64,000 nucleotides of DNA from Rhizobium favelukesii (GTDB lineage Bacteria > Pseudomonadota > Alphaproteobacteria > Rhizobiales > Rhizobiaceae). Shown in pieces: positions 52,901 to 61,024 of the stretch. The DNA is taken from contig NZ_HG916853.1 in assembly GCF_000577275.2 (NCBI RefSeq), positions 62,001 through 126,000 of the forward strand. The letters run 5' to 3'. The notes beneath the pieces were generated by a model. That model ran no database searches and was not told where the DNA came from. It worked only from the letters and a program-made list of their open reading frames with translations. Positions within the stretch are counted from its first letter, which is position 1, and each line of letters opens with the position of its first letter. Both the position numbers and the translations under genes were made by a program.

Positions 52901-55048
52901 TCGGCCTTCGAGCAGGAGATGATCCAGGACAAGCTGCAGCTATACGAGGATCTGCTGACCAAGGTCGACAGCGAGGACCGCGTCTCGCGTAAGCGGCTTG
53001 AGCGGTTGAAAGAAGGAATGAAGGAGCGGCTCGAAGGTCTCGCTACCCGCAAGGACGATCTTCTTACGATCTCGGAGATCGGTGTGGATCAGATCGTCGT
53101 CGACGAGGCGCAGGAATTCCGCAAGCTCTCCTTCGCCACCAATATGTCGACGCTGAAGGGCATCGATCCGAACGGCTCGCAGCGCGCCTGGGATCTCTAT
53201 GTGAAGTCCCGCTACATCGAGACGAAAAATCCCGGCCGGGCGCTGGTGCTGGCCTCCGGCACGCCGATCACCAACACGCTAGGCGAAATGTTCTCGATCC
53301 AGAGACTGCTTGGCCACGCGGCTCTTTTCGAGCGCGGGCTGCATGAATTCGATGCCTGGGCGTCCTGCTTCGGCGATACGACGACCGAACTGGAAATCCA
53401 ACCATCCGGCAAATACAAGCCGGTCAGTCGCTTTGCGTCGTTCGTCAACGTCCCCGAGCTGATCGCGATGTTCCGCTCGTTTGCCGATGTGGTCATGCCG
53501 GATGACCTTCGGCAGTATGTGAGGGTGCCCGACATCTCGACCGGCCGGCGGCAGATCCTGACCGCGAAGCCGACGGCGCTGTTCAAGACCTATCAGCAGA
53601 CGCTCGGCAGCAGGATCAAGATGATCGAACAGCGCGAGGGTCCGGCCAAACCCGGTGACGACATTCTTCTATCCGTCATCACTGACGGCCGCCACGCCGC
53701 TATCGATCTGCGGTTCGTCATGCCGGCGGCTGGGAACGAGGACGATAACAAGCTGAATCTCCTGGTCCGCAATGCGCACCGGATCTGGAAGGAGACCGGT
53801 GATGCGGTCTACCGGCGCCCCGATGGCAAGGATTTCGAACTGCCGGGGGCCGCGCAGATGATCTTCTCCGATCTCGGCACTATGAATGTCGAGAAGACCC
53901 GGGGGTTTTCGGCCTACCGGTTCATCCGCGACGAGCTGATCCGGCTCGGCGTACCCGCGGCGGAGATCGCCTTCATGCAGGACTACAAGAAGACCGAGGC
54001 CAAGCAACGGCTGTTCGGCGATGTCCGCGCCGGCAAGGTGCGTTTCCTGATTGGATCCTCCGAGACCATGGGCACCGGCGTCAATGCCCAGCTCCGGCTG
54101 AAAGCGCTCCACCATCTCGATGTCCCGTGGCTGCCGTCGCAGATCGAACAGCGCGAAGGACGCATCGTTCGACAGGGAAACCAGCATGACGAGGTCGACA
54201 TCTTCGCCTATGCCACCGAGGGAAGTCTCGACGCTTCCATGTGGCAGAACAACGAACGCAAGGCGCGGTTTATCGCCGCTGCCCTTTCAGGCGACACATC
54301 GATCCGCAGGCTCGAAGATGTAGGCGAAGGCGCCGCCAACCAGTTCGCCATGGCCAAGGCCATCGCGTCCGGCGACGAGCGATTGATGCAGAAAGCCGGC
54401 CTGGAAGCCGACATTGCCCGGCTCGAACGGCTCCGCGCCGCCCACGAAGACGATCAGTATGCCGTCCGCCGGCAGATGCGCGATGCCGAACGCGAGATCG
54501 AGATCTCGACCCGCCGCATCGGTGAGGTCGGCCAGGACCTCGAGCGGCTCCAGCCCACGTCAGGCGACGCCTTTACGATGACGGTGCTGGGAGAGAGCCA
54601 TACCGAGCGCAAGGAGGCCGGCCGCGCACTGATGAAAGAGATCCTCACGCTTCTGCAGCTCCAGCACGAGGGCGAGGTTCATCTGGCGACGATCGGCGGG
54701 TTCGATCTCGTCTACGAGGGCGAGCGGTTCGGCAGGGGCGATGGCTATCGCTACAAGACGCTCATCCAGCGCAGCGGCGCCGACTACGAGATCGAGCTTG
54801 CTATCACTGTCACCCCACTTGGAGCGATCTCCCGGCTCGAGCATGGGCTCGACGGGTTCGAGGAGGAACAACGGCGCTATCGCCAGCGCCTGGATGACGC
54901 CGAGCGACGCCTGACGTCCTATCGTTCCCGCACGGGCGGAACCTTCCAGTTCGCCGATGAGCTCTCCGAGAAGCGCCGTCTTCTCCGTGGGATCGAAGAC
55001 GAACTGGCGGCCGCCGCCGTGGATGACGGTGCCCAGGAGGCCGCTTGA
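49958..55048 (+). CDS. Giant N6-adenine methyltransferase and SNF2-type helicase
   Basis: About 1696 residues; start taken at ATG 49958 (MSNDPFTLDMFGSSALSSGL), the frame being open to ATG 49928. A DNA methyltransferase domain shows VLEPGIGTGLFPALIPPEYR (SAM motif) and IYDLAIGNPPFSDR with the NPPF catalytic motif at about residue 254. A SNF2-like helicase has Walker A LAHAVGAGKTMTMAAAIMEQ (about 889), a DEAQ box in DQIVVDEAQEFRKLSFATNM (about 1047), and C-terminal GSSETMGTGVNAQLRLKALH and REGRIVRQGNQHDEVDIFAY. The architecture resembles P1 DarB-type antirestriction proteins and plasmid homologues that protect incoming DNA. Confidence 0.9.
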   Translation: MSNDPFTLDMFGSSALSSGLALGVTAFGGFDTVAANDDDPDPTPPAPAPALPVVTSAARPNSQRQNFYLDGDRGLGASWKDRARVNVAAILVTEGIVKQERPATAKEQAQMVRFTGFGAGELANGMFRRPGEVDFRDGWDALGSSLETAVSEADYASLARCTQYAHFTPELIVRAIWAGIQRLGWRGGRVLEPGIGTGLFPALIPPEYRDTAYVTGIELDPVTARIVRLLQPRSRIFEGDFARTDLAPIYDLAIGNPPFSDRTVRSDRAYRSLGLRLHDYFIARSIDLLKPGALAAFVTSHGTLDKAATTAREHIAKTADLIAAIRLPEGSFRRDAGTDVVVDILFFRKRKAGEPEGDQIWLDVDEVRPAVDDEGAIRVNRWFARHPDFVLGTHALTSGPFGETYTCVARDGADLDTILDAAIELLPADVYDGEPTPIDIDLEDELAEIVDLRPKDSPVREGSFFVDRAKGLMQMLDGTAVAVTVRKGRPGDGISEKHVRIISKLVPIRDAVREILKAQETDRPWRDLQVRLRLAWSAFVRDFGPINHTTVSIQEDPETGEVKETHRQPNLLPFRDDPDCWLVASIEDYDLETDTAKPGPIFATRVIAPPMSPVITNAADALAVVLNERGHVDLDHIAELLHREISAVIDDLRDTVFQDPADGSWKTADAYLSGSVRTKLAAAQAAAELDPVYERNVRALQAVQPADLRPSDITARLGAPWIPAADVVAFVKERMESDIRIHHMPELSSRTVEARQLGYSAAGTSEWGTGRRHAGELLADALNSRVPQIFDVFKDVDGERRVLNVVDTEAARDKLQKIKQAFQDWVWTDPDRTDRLARDYNDRFNNIAPRKFDGSHLKLPGASGAFVLYGHQKRGIWRIIADGSTYLAHAVGAGKTMTMAAAIMEQRRLGLIAKAMLVVPGHCLAQAAREFLALYPNARILVADETNFTKDKRARFLSRAATATWDAIIITHSAFRFIAVPSAFEQEMIQDKLQLYEDLLTKVDSEDRVSRKRLERLKEGMKERLEGLATRKDDLLTISEIGVDQIVVDEAQEFRKLSFATNMSTLKGIDPNGSQRAWDLYVKSRYIETKNPGRALVLASGTPITNTLGEMFSIQRLLGHAALFERGLHEFDAWASCFGDTTTELEIQPSGKYKPVSRFASFVNVPELIAMFRSFADVVMPDDLRQYVRVPDISTGRRQILTAKPTALFKTYQQTLGSRIKMIEQREGPAKPGDDILLSVITDGRHAAIDLRFVMPAAGNEDDNKLNLLVRNAHRIWKETGDAVYRRPDGKDFELPGAAQMIFSDLGTMNVEKTRGFSAYRFIRDELIRLGVPAAEIAFMQDYKKTEAKQRLFGDVRAGKVRFLIGSSETMGTGVNAQLRLKALHHLDVPWLPSQIEQREGRIVRQGNQHDEVDIFAYATEGSLDASMWQNNERKARFIAAALSGDTSIRRLEDVGEGAANQFAMAKAIASGDERLMQKAGLEADIARLERLRAAHEDDQYAVRRQMRDAEREIEISTRRIGEVGQDLERLQPTSGDAFTMTVLGESHTERKEAGRALMKEILTLLQLQHEGEVHLATIGGFDLVYEGERFGRGDGYRYKTLIQRSGADYEIELAITVTPLGAISRLEHGLDGFEEEQRRYRQRLDDAERRLTSYRSRTGGTFQFADELSEKRRLLRGIEDELAAAAVDDGAQEAA

Positions 55049-55132
55049 AGCGGCCGGAACCGGAGGTCTTCAGGTCTCGCCCGGTTCCGGTCGTGCTCGC
55101 CTGCGCGCGAGGCGGCCGCGTTGCTCGGCCTC

Positions 55133-55312
55133 CTACAGGGCGAGTCTGCCGAGGTAGCGCTCTCGCATCTGCTTCATATCGATCTCGCCGCGAACCCATT
55201 CGTCGAGAAGCGCGATGAAGGCCGGATCTTCATCGATGGGCACGCCATGGCCTTTCGCCCTGTCGATGGCCCGCTGCGCGATGGATTTCCGGGTGTTGGG
55301 GTCCGTGCTCAT
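55133..55312 (-). CDS. VbhA-like small antitoxin-type protein
   Basis: 59 residues on the minus strand, from ATG 55312 with GAGG upstream, ending at TAG 55133-55135. The sequence MSTDPNTRKSIAQRAIDRAK, GHGVPIDEDPAFIALLDEWV and RGEIDMKQMRERYLGRLAL matches the VbhA antitoxin pattern (helix, PxFxxLxxxWVxGEI, then MxxRY). VbhA inhibits Fic-type AMP-transferase toxins. No Fic (HPFx) gene is in the window, so it may be an orphan. It faces the end of the methyltransferase-helicase gene. Confidence 0.6.
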   Translation of the reverse strand: MSTDPNTRKSIAQRAIDRAKGHGVPIDEDPAFIALLDEWVRGEIDMKQMRERYLGRLAL

Positions 55313-55629
55313 CTTGCCTCGACTTGGGAGTTATCGGATGGGCGGCGACATCTATCAGGGGGTCGCTCACGCCGCGACTTGAAATCTGTCGCTATCAACA
55401 ATATCTGAGCATCGCTTCCCGTTTCGATGATGTCCTGCCGCCGGGCAACCGCCGCGGCTTTCGATATCGTCCGGGATCAGAGAAAAGGGCGCTCCCCGCA
55501 CGGGTCGAGCGCCCTTTTCGCTTCGGCCGCTAAGTCGATGTGGATACGAGATACGGATTTCGTTTTCGCTTTTGGCGCCTTGACCGATGCGCGCGCGATG
55601 AGACCTGAAGAATAACACTGCGGGAACCC
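55313..55629. other. Gene-free stretch
   Basis: Neither strand has a supportable gene. An inverted repeat GGGCGCTC/GAGCGCCC (about 55488-55515) with TTTTCGCTT after it may be a hairpin terminator on the plus strand. Confidence 0.4.
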
Positions 55630-55947
55630 ATGCCTTTTTATCTTGTAATCCAGACCTCTCTCATTGAAGCCGACGACGAGGAGGCCGCTGCTCGAATTGC
55701 GGTCGACCAGATCCGATCCAGCAACAAAGTCGCCGTCACTGTGAAGTCCGACGAAACGACCGTCTCGCACATCGTCGTTGCTGCGAAACCGGCTATCTCA
55801 CTCGCAGATCCGGTTGCGGATCCTGAGGATGGCGGGCCGGTTCCGGCTACTCACCCTGCCCCAACGTCCGCGGTCGAGGCCGATCGAAAGGCGACGCTGA
55901 AGAGGATAGTGGCTGATGCGTTCTCGCTTCTGAAACGGCGCCCCTAA
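55630..55947 (+). CDS. Small conserved plasmid protein
   Basis: 105 residues. MPFYLVIQTSLIEADDEEAA and ARIAVDQIRSSNKVAVTVKS then DETTVSHIVVAA form an alpha/beta domain; a Pro-rich linker and a basic helix (DRKATLKRIVADAFSLLKRR) follow. I have no function for it. It lies alone ahead of the ParB-like gene. Confidence 0.65.
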   Translation: MPFYLVIQTSLIEADDEEAAARIAVDQIRSSNKVAVTVKSDETTVSHIVVAAKPAISLADPVADPEDGGPVPATHPAPTSAVEADRKATLKRIVADAFSLLKRRP

Positions 55948-56304
55948 GTCTTTCAGACGGGCCGCGTCTATACGCAGATCTGGCGCTGCATGATGAACCT
56001 CCGCGCCATTTGGCGGGGTAATCGCTGCGATGTAAATTAGAAAAGGGCGAAGTATAGGGAAAGAAAATGGAACCGGTCGCAGATCGGTCCTCCTGCCGCC
56101 GCTTCCGCTCAACCGCCGCCTGTGCGATCCCGGCCGGTTGTCCTTCGCAGGGCAGATGCCCCGCTCGTCCTGCCCAGCAGGGATGCTCGGCCGCAGTTGC
56201 GGCAGTTCGGCCGACCCCGCGGTCCCGGAGGTGTCTTCGAGAAAAATGAAGACAGGAAGGGCTGGCAAGGCGCCGGCTCGTAACCCTCCCGAAAGGACAG
56301 TCCC
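55948..56304. other. Long GC-rich leader of the ParB-like gene
   Basis: There is no gene in these 357 bases. Several short inverted repeats are present (e.g. AGGGCAGATGCCC near 56150). A ribosome site GAAAGGACAG directly precedes ATG 56305. Confidence 0.45.
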
Positions 56305-58053
56305 ATGCAGATCAAGACGATCGATCCCCGCGCTCTGAAGGAAAACCCCGACCGCATGCGTCAGACGAAATCGTCGCCACAGGCCGATGCGCTGATGCTG
56401 GCGACGATCAAAGCCGTCGGTATCGTCCAGCCGCCCATCGTTGCGCCCGAAGCGGATGGTGGCAATGGCTACATCATCGATGCCGGCCATCGCCGAGTGC
56501 GCCTCGCGATCGCTGCGGGCCTCGGGGAAATCGAGATCCTCGTGGTGGATGCTGCGAACGACAACGGCGCCATGCGCTCGATGGTCGAAAACAGCGTGCG
56601 CGAAGCGCTAAACCCGGTCGACCAATGGCGGGGTATCGAGCGGCTCGTCGCACTCGGCTGGACCGAGGAAGCGATCGCCGTCGCGCTGGCGCTCCCCGTT
56701 CGCCAGATCCGCAAGCTACGCCTGCTTGCAAACGTTCTGCCGGCGATGCTCGAGCAGATGGCGCAGGGCGATATGCCCTCCGAGCAGCAGTTGCGGATCA
56801 TTGCTGCCGCCGGTGAGGTCGAACAGAAGGAAGTCTGGAAGGCGCACAAGCCGAAGAAGGGCGACGCCGCTGCCTGGTGGTCGATCGCCAATGCCCTGAC
56901 CAAGAAGCGCATGTATGCCAAGGATGCCAGCTTCGGCGATGATCTGCGCGAGGCCTATGGCATCGAATGGGTCGAAGATCTGTTCGCGCCGGCCGACCAG
57001 GACAGCCGCTACACCACCAACGTCGAAGGTTTTCTCGGCGCCCAGCACGAATGGATGACGTCCAATCTGCCGAAGCGCGGCGCGATCGTCGAGGTCAACA
57101 GCTGGGGTCAGCCGGAACTGCCGAAGAAGGCAAGCCAGGTCTACGGCAAGCCCTCGAAATCCGACAACACAGGCCTTTATCTCAATCGCGACGGCAAGGT
57201 TCAGACCGTCTACTACCGCATGCCCGAGGCGGCGAAGCCGAAGGGCGACAGTGCAAATGGTGCCGAGGGCGCCATCAATGACGATACCGGCTCAACACCG
57301 AAGGCACGCCCGGATGTTACCCAGAAGGGTCAGGATATGATTGGCGATTTCCGCACCGACGCCCTGCACGATGCCCTCGGCCGCGCTCTGATCGAAGACG
57401 ATATGCTGATGGCGCTGCTCGTGCTTGCCTTCGCGGGACAGAACGTTCGCGTCGACTCCGGCGCGGGCGGCAACCTTTACGGCGGTGCGCGCCTCGGCCG
57501 CCATGCCGCTCGCCTCTTCACCGAGGATGGCAAGCTGTCTTTCGACATGGATACAGTTCGCGGCGCTGCACGTGCAGCCCTGATCGACGTGCTCTCATGC
57601 CGACGCGGCATGTCGAACAGCGGCGTCGTGTCCCGTGTCGCCGGCCAGGCGATCGGTGCGGACAGCTACCTGCCGAACATGGGCATGGAGGATTTCCTCG
57701 CATCCCTATCGCGTCGGGCCCTTGAAACCGTCGCCAAGGATGCCGGTGTCGAGCCGCGTGCGCGTGTCCGCGAGACCCGCTCAGCTCTCGTCACCCACTT
57801 CGAAGGCGATACGAACCTCGTCCATCCGTCTGCTCTGTTCGCGCCGGAGCCGACGGAGGTTCTCGCCCTCCTCAAGCATCTTGATCACGAAGCGACCCCG
57901 CAGGACGAGGGCGAGACCGACGATGGCACTGACGGCGGTATCGTCGCCAATGACGGGCATGGAGAGGTTGATGTCTCCGACATGGTCGAAGCGGATGAGG
58001 GTCCGGGCACGCTCGACGACCACGAAACGGCCTACGGGATCGCGGCCGAGTAA
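56305..58053 (+). CDS. ParB/RepB/Spo0J-family protein
   Basis: 582 residues. The N-terminal ParB CTPase-type domain shows LMLATIKAVGIVQPPIVAPE, IIDAGHRRVRLAIAAGLGEI (box with GHRR) and RSMVENSVREALNPVDQWRG; the helix-turn-helix is WTEEAIAVALALPVRQIRKL. The long C-terminal part is plasmid-specific (DALHDALGRALIEDDMLMAL; ARLGRHAARLFTEDGKLSF) and ends acidic. ParB proteins load at parS; without an adjacent parA it may be an accessory regulator rather than a segregation protein. A terminator follows. Confidence 0.85.
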   Translation: MQIKTIDPRALKENPDRMRQTKSSPQADALMLATIKAVGIVQPPIVAPEADGGNGYIIDAGHRRVRLAIAAGLGEIEILVVDAANDNGAMRSMVENSVREALNPVDQWRGIERLVALGWTEEAIAVALALPVRQIRKLRLLANVLPAMLEQMAQGDMPSEQQLRIIAAAGEVEQKEVWKAHKPKKGDAAAWWSIANALTKKRMYAKDASFGDDLREAYGIEWVEDLFAPADQDSRYTTNVEGFLGAQHEWMTSNLPKRGAIVEVNSWGQPELPKKASQVYGKPSKSDNTGLYLNRDGKVQTVYYRMPEAAKPKGDSANGAEGAINDDTGSTPKARPDVTQKGQDMIGDFRTDALHDALGRALIEDDMLMALLVLAFAGQNVRVDSGAGGNLYGGARLGRHAARLFTEDGKLSFDMDTVRGAARAALIDVLSCRRGMSNSGVVSRVAGQAIGADSYLPNMGMEDFLASLSRRALETVAKDAGVEPRARVRETRSALVTHFEGDTNLVHPSALFAPEPTEVLALLKHLDHEATPQDEGETDDGTDGGIVANDGHGEVDVSDMVEADEGPGTLDDHETAYGIAAE

Positions 58054-58082
58054 TCCCACCAGTCCTTTCCAAATCTTCCGCT

Positions 58083-58116
58083 CCGCCGCCGGTCATCCCG
58101 GCGGCGGTTTGCTTTT
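58083..58116 (+). terminator. Rho-independent terminator after the ParB-like gene
   Basis: A perfect 10-bp GC stem CCGCCGCCGG (58083-58092) / CCGGCGGCGG (58098-58107) with a 5-base loop, followed by TTTGCTTTT. Confidence 0.75.
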
Positions 58117-58144
58117 CAGGACCTTCAAACAAAGGAGCCCGACC

Positions 58145-59041
58145 ATGAACGGAGCATCATTTACCTCCGCCACAGACCCAGTATCCATCTGCTCAGCCGC
58201 CGATGGCGTCGAGTTCGGGACAAGCGCCGACGGATTTCCTGTTGCACGCATCGGCGAAATCCTCCTCGGCCTGATCTCCAACGGAAGCGGCGACTTCTTT
58301 CTGGCCAGTGCTTGGCGCATCACCAAGCCGTTAGCCGAAGTGCGGCGTCACCATTTTTATCGCCACGATGGGCGCGTGAAGGACGAAGCGGCGTTCCGTC
58401 TCCGCGCAATCGAGACCGCGGAGCACATGCGGGAACTTTCAGCCTTCTCCCGCATCCAGACACGCATGTCGGCAAGCACGCCATGGGGCGGCTCGCAGCT
58501 GGCGACGATCTATGCCGAGGGAATTGTCAGCCACTCGACCTCAGGACATGGCGGCTTTCATCTTTCTCCCGATCGAAATCTTCAGGTCGATGCCTCGGTT
58601 CGCAGCGCGGGCGGTTGGTACGAGGAAGATAGCGAATGGGCGATCGTCGCCTTGACGTTCCCGGATCTCTTCACCGGCTACGAGCGCCAGTGCGCCAATG
58701 AGGCCGCGCGCAACACCTTCCCGGATTATTGGGAGAAGCTTCGCGGCCGTCAGCTCAGCGCCGGGGAATCCTGGTTGAAGGATCGCGCTGAGTTTGATCG
58801 CGTGCATGCTGACGACTGGATCGTCATCTCTGCAATCATCTCCTCTCACCACTCCGGCATGACTGAGGTGTTCGCCAAGAGAGGCGGCAATCGCGAATCC
58901 CAGCGAGAGGAGCGTCGCTTTCTCGTTCCTCATGAAGAATATGGTAGGCGCGGTCGCTTTGGCTTTGTCATCGATCTCGCGCGTCATGCCGCCTATGATG
59001 GTCCGTCGAGCTTCGTCGGTTGGAGCGCGAGGGCGGCATGA
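58145..59041 (+). CDS. DUF7007-type plasmid protein
   Basis: 298 residues from ATG 58145 (MNGASFTSATDPVSICSAAD). Middle region TYAEGIVSHSTSGHGGFHLS-like sequence and RSAGGWYEEDSEWAIVALTF, PDLFTGYERQCANEAARNTF fit the DUF7007 family of rhizobial plasmids. The C-terminal part (VPHEEYGRRGRFGFVIDLAR) is basic. Enzymatic role unknown; the clustered His, Glu and Asp could bind metal. Overlaps the next ATG. Confidence 0.75.
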   Translation: MNGASFTSATDPVSICSAADGVEFGTSADGFPVARIGEILLGLISNGSGDFFLASAWRITKPLAEVRRHHFYRHDGRVKDEAAFRLRAIETAEHMRELSAFSRIQTRMSASTPWGGSQLATIYAEGIVSHSTSGHGGFHLSPDRNLQVDASVRSAGGWYEEDSEWAIVALTFPDLFTGYERQCANEAARNTFPDYWEKLRGRQLSAGESWLKDRAEFDRVHADDWIVISAIISSHHSGMTEVFAKRGGNRESQREERRFLVPHEEYGRRGRFGFVIDLARHAAYDGPSSFVGWSARAA

Positions 59042-59379
59042 TGGCACCGGTAATGTCACCCGAAACCCAGCTCTCTCGCATGGAGGACGCCCGCCGTCAG
59101 ACCCAGAGGCAGCTGGAACTCATTGACAGGCAGATCACCCGCCGGATGACGGCAATCCTGCCGAAGCTTGCGAGGCGCCAGACCGGCTACCATCGCGGAA
59201 AGGCGCCCGATGGCAGCACCCTGCTCGAGCGCTATCGCGCCAACCTAGCCGGCCTCACAGCAGAGCGTCAGCCAGAGGCCGAAGCCCTATCAAGAAAGCT
59301 GGCTCGACAGGACGCTGCGATCGCAGCGCTACGCGACCGTTTATCTTCTGCCGGCCCACACTCGAGTCCGGAGGGCTGA
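59038..59379 (+). CDS. Small coiled-coil plasmid protein
   Basis: 113 residues; start at one of two adjacent ATG codons (59038 or 59041), overlapping the previous stop. Predicted helical: QLSRMEDARRQTQRQLELID, RQITRRMTAILPKLARRQTG, then AEALSRKLARQDAAIAALRD. Function unknown. It is cotranscribed with its neighbours on spacing grounds. Confidence 0.6.
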   Translation: MMAPVMSPETQLSRMEDARRQTQRQLELIDRQITRRMTAILPKLARRQTGYHRGKAPDGSTLLERYRANLAGLTAERQPEAEALSRKLARQDAAIAALRDRLSSAGPHSSPEG

Positions 59380-59383
59380 TGAC

Positions 59384-59836
59384 ATGGCAACAATAGGTGA
59401 CCTCGAGCGGAACGCCGGGATCGGATCTTCCAATGCTGAGCGAACTGCGTTCTGGCTGCGGTTTCATCATCTCGAAGGGAAAGCATGCCTTGACGCGGGC
59501 GTGGCCGAGCTCAAGCGCATGATCGCAGAGCGCAACGGGACCGAATTGCGTGCTGCCAAACACAGGCGCCAGCAATGGCCAGCCCCGAGCGACGATCAGG
59601 AAGCTGCACTACAAGCGTATGCCGCCAGGCATGGACGACGCTGGAAGAGCATCCTCAGCGATGTCTGGATGGGGGGTGGACCGCCTTCTGACGATGGCGG
59701 GATCTTGCGCGGTCTCCGTAACACCCATGGTCCCACATGGCTTCAATCCTACCGGTTGCCGAAGGCAGTATTGCGGAGCCAGTCCGACGGGAACGCAGCG
59801 GTCTCGCATGTGGGCATCGGCAAAAGCGAGGAGTAG
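59384..59836 (+). CDS. Conserved plasmid hypothetical protein
   Basis: 150 residues, starting 4 bases after the previous stop (GCTGATGACATG). The C-terminal YAARHGRRWKSILSDVWMGG, then DDGGILRGLRNTHGPTWLQS and YRLPK is a conserved pattern in rhizobial plasmid proteins. The N-terminal half looks helical (LERNAGIGSSNAERTAFWLR). Function unknown. Confidence 0.65.
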   Translation: MATIGDLERNAGIGSSNAERTAFWLRFHHLEGKACLDAGVAELKRMIAERNGTELRAAKHRRQQWPAPSDDQEAALQAYAARHGRRWKSILSDVWMGGGPPSDDGGILRGLRNTHGPTWLQSYRLPKAVLRSQSDGNAAVSHVGIGKSEE

Positions 59837-60152
59837 AACGGGCTGGAGCCATATCCTTGTCGTGTCCGGTGATGGCACCGTGACGGTTTGTCCTTCGGTT
59901 TTGCTGCGGTCTGAGCCAGCGGCCGTCCACTTCAAGGCCGCTATCGCGCCGCGGGGCGGCCGGAACCCGCCGTCCTGCGCGGAGCAGTTCCGCTCGGCCT
60001 CGCAGGGCGGTTGCCCTGCTGGCTCGCAGATCGGCTCCGCTTGGCCTGGCACGCCCGGACCTTGAAGCGCCCGTCTTCCGCCGGTTCGGTCGACCGCACC
60101 GAAGGGCAAGCCGGCACGGGGCCGGAACCACTTCGGCTCGAAAGGAAGAGAC
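59837..60152. other. Long GC-rich leader
   Basis: There is no gene in these 316 bases. Inverted repeats are seen (e.g. CAGGGCGGTTGCCCTG near 60005). The ribosome site GAAAGGAAGAG precedes ATG 60153. The layout resembles the leaders before 56305 and 61025. Confidence 0.45.
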
Positions 60153-60737
60153 ATGGCCAAGCCCGTAACCACTCGCCAGACCGCCCGGGTCGTCCAGCTC
60201 CGCAAGGGCGCCACCGTCGAAATGGTCCGCCTCACCTGCCCAGACAGCGCCCAGGCGATCAAGATCGCCGAAAGCTTCGGGACCGCCGTCATCGACAGCG
60301 AGGGGATCCGCGACCTCCACGAACGGCTCATCACCGAGACCGCGGATGCTCTCAGCGAAGGCCTCGGTGACCGGGCCATGCAGATCCACCTGCAGCGCAT
60401 CGTCGGCGCCTATGTCGGCTCCGCCCACGGCGCCGGCCAATTCTACAGCAATGCCGTCACCCAGGCACGCGATGCCACGGCCAAGGCGGCAAACGATGCC
60501 CGCGACGAAGACCTCGACGGTCCCGTCGGCTACGATAGCGCCGCCCACCGCAAGCGGGAATTCGCCGCCGACATGGGCATCCAGGCTCACGCGTTACGGA
60601 TGGCAGCCGAAGGTGCCGTCGCCGCCTACAAGCATATCGTCGGTGAGAGCTGGAAGCCGTTCGATCGCCCAGTCGAAAACCCCGGACATTCTGTGGATCG
60701 CAAGGCGGCCGCGGCCCAGATGTCCGCTTTCGACTGA
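60153..60737 (+). CDS. Conserved plasmid hypothetical protein
   Basis: 194 residues. MAKPVTTRQTARVVQLRKGA and LTCPDSAQAIKIAESFGTAV then a helical region (LQRIVGAYVGSAHGAGQFYS, NAVTQARDATAKAANDARDE), ending ENPGHSVDRKAAAAQMSAFD. No family function known. It has its own leader and terminator, so it is a single-gene unit. Confidence 0.7.
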   Translation: MAKPVTTRQTARVVQLRKGATVEMVRLTCPDSAQAIKIAESFGTAVIDSEGIRDLHERLITETADALSEGLGDRAMQIHLQRIVGAYVGSAHGAGQFYSNAVTQARDATAKAANDARDEDLDGPVGYDSAAHRKREFAADMGIQAHALRMAAEGAVAAYKHIVGESWKPFDRPVENPGHSVDRKAAAAQMSAFD

Positions 60738-60772
60738 CACCATGCGGCGGGGCCCGCCCCCCTTATCGTTAG

Positions 60773-60800
60773 AGGCCGTCTCTTTGGGGCGGCCTTTTTT
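60773..60800 (+). terminator. Rho-independent terminator
   Basis: Stem GGCCG (60774-60778) / CGGCC (60790-60794) with extra pairing of the inner bases possible, followed by six T (60795-60800). It ends the transcript of the gene at 60153-60737. Confidence 0.75.
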
Positions 60801-61024
60801 CATGCCGGCTCTCGATGGAGGGAAAGCGGAAATAGGAATTTGATCGGGCCGTTGCGGCCCGTCTCGTGCGTCGGACCTGCAGGAGCCGCCCACGTCAGGC
60901 AACGGCTTCGCCGTCCTCCACTTCGTTTCGGCCGTTCCGGTGCAAGCCGTCGGCTCATGGCTCCTGACCTTGGCCTGCGCGACGGGGCCGCGATTGGCGC
61001 GGCTCCGAATAGTGGAGATGAGAA

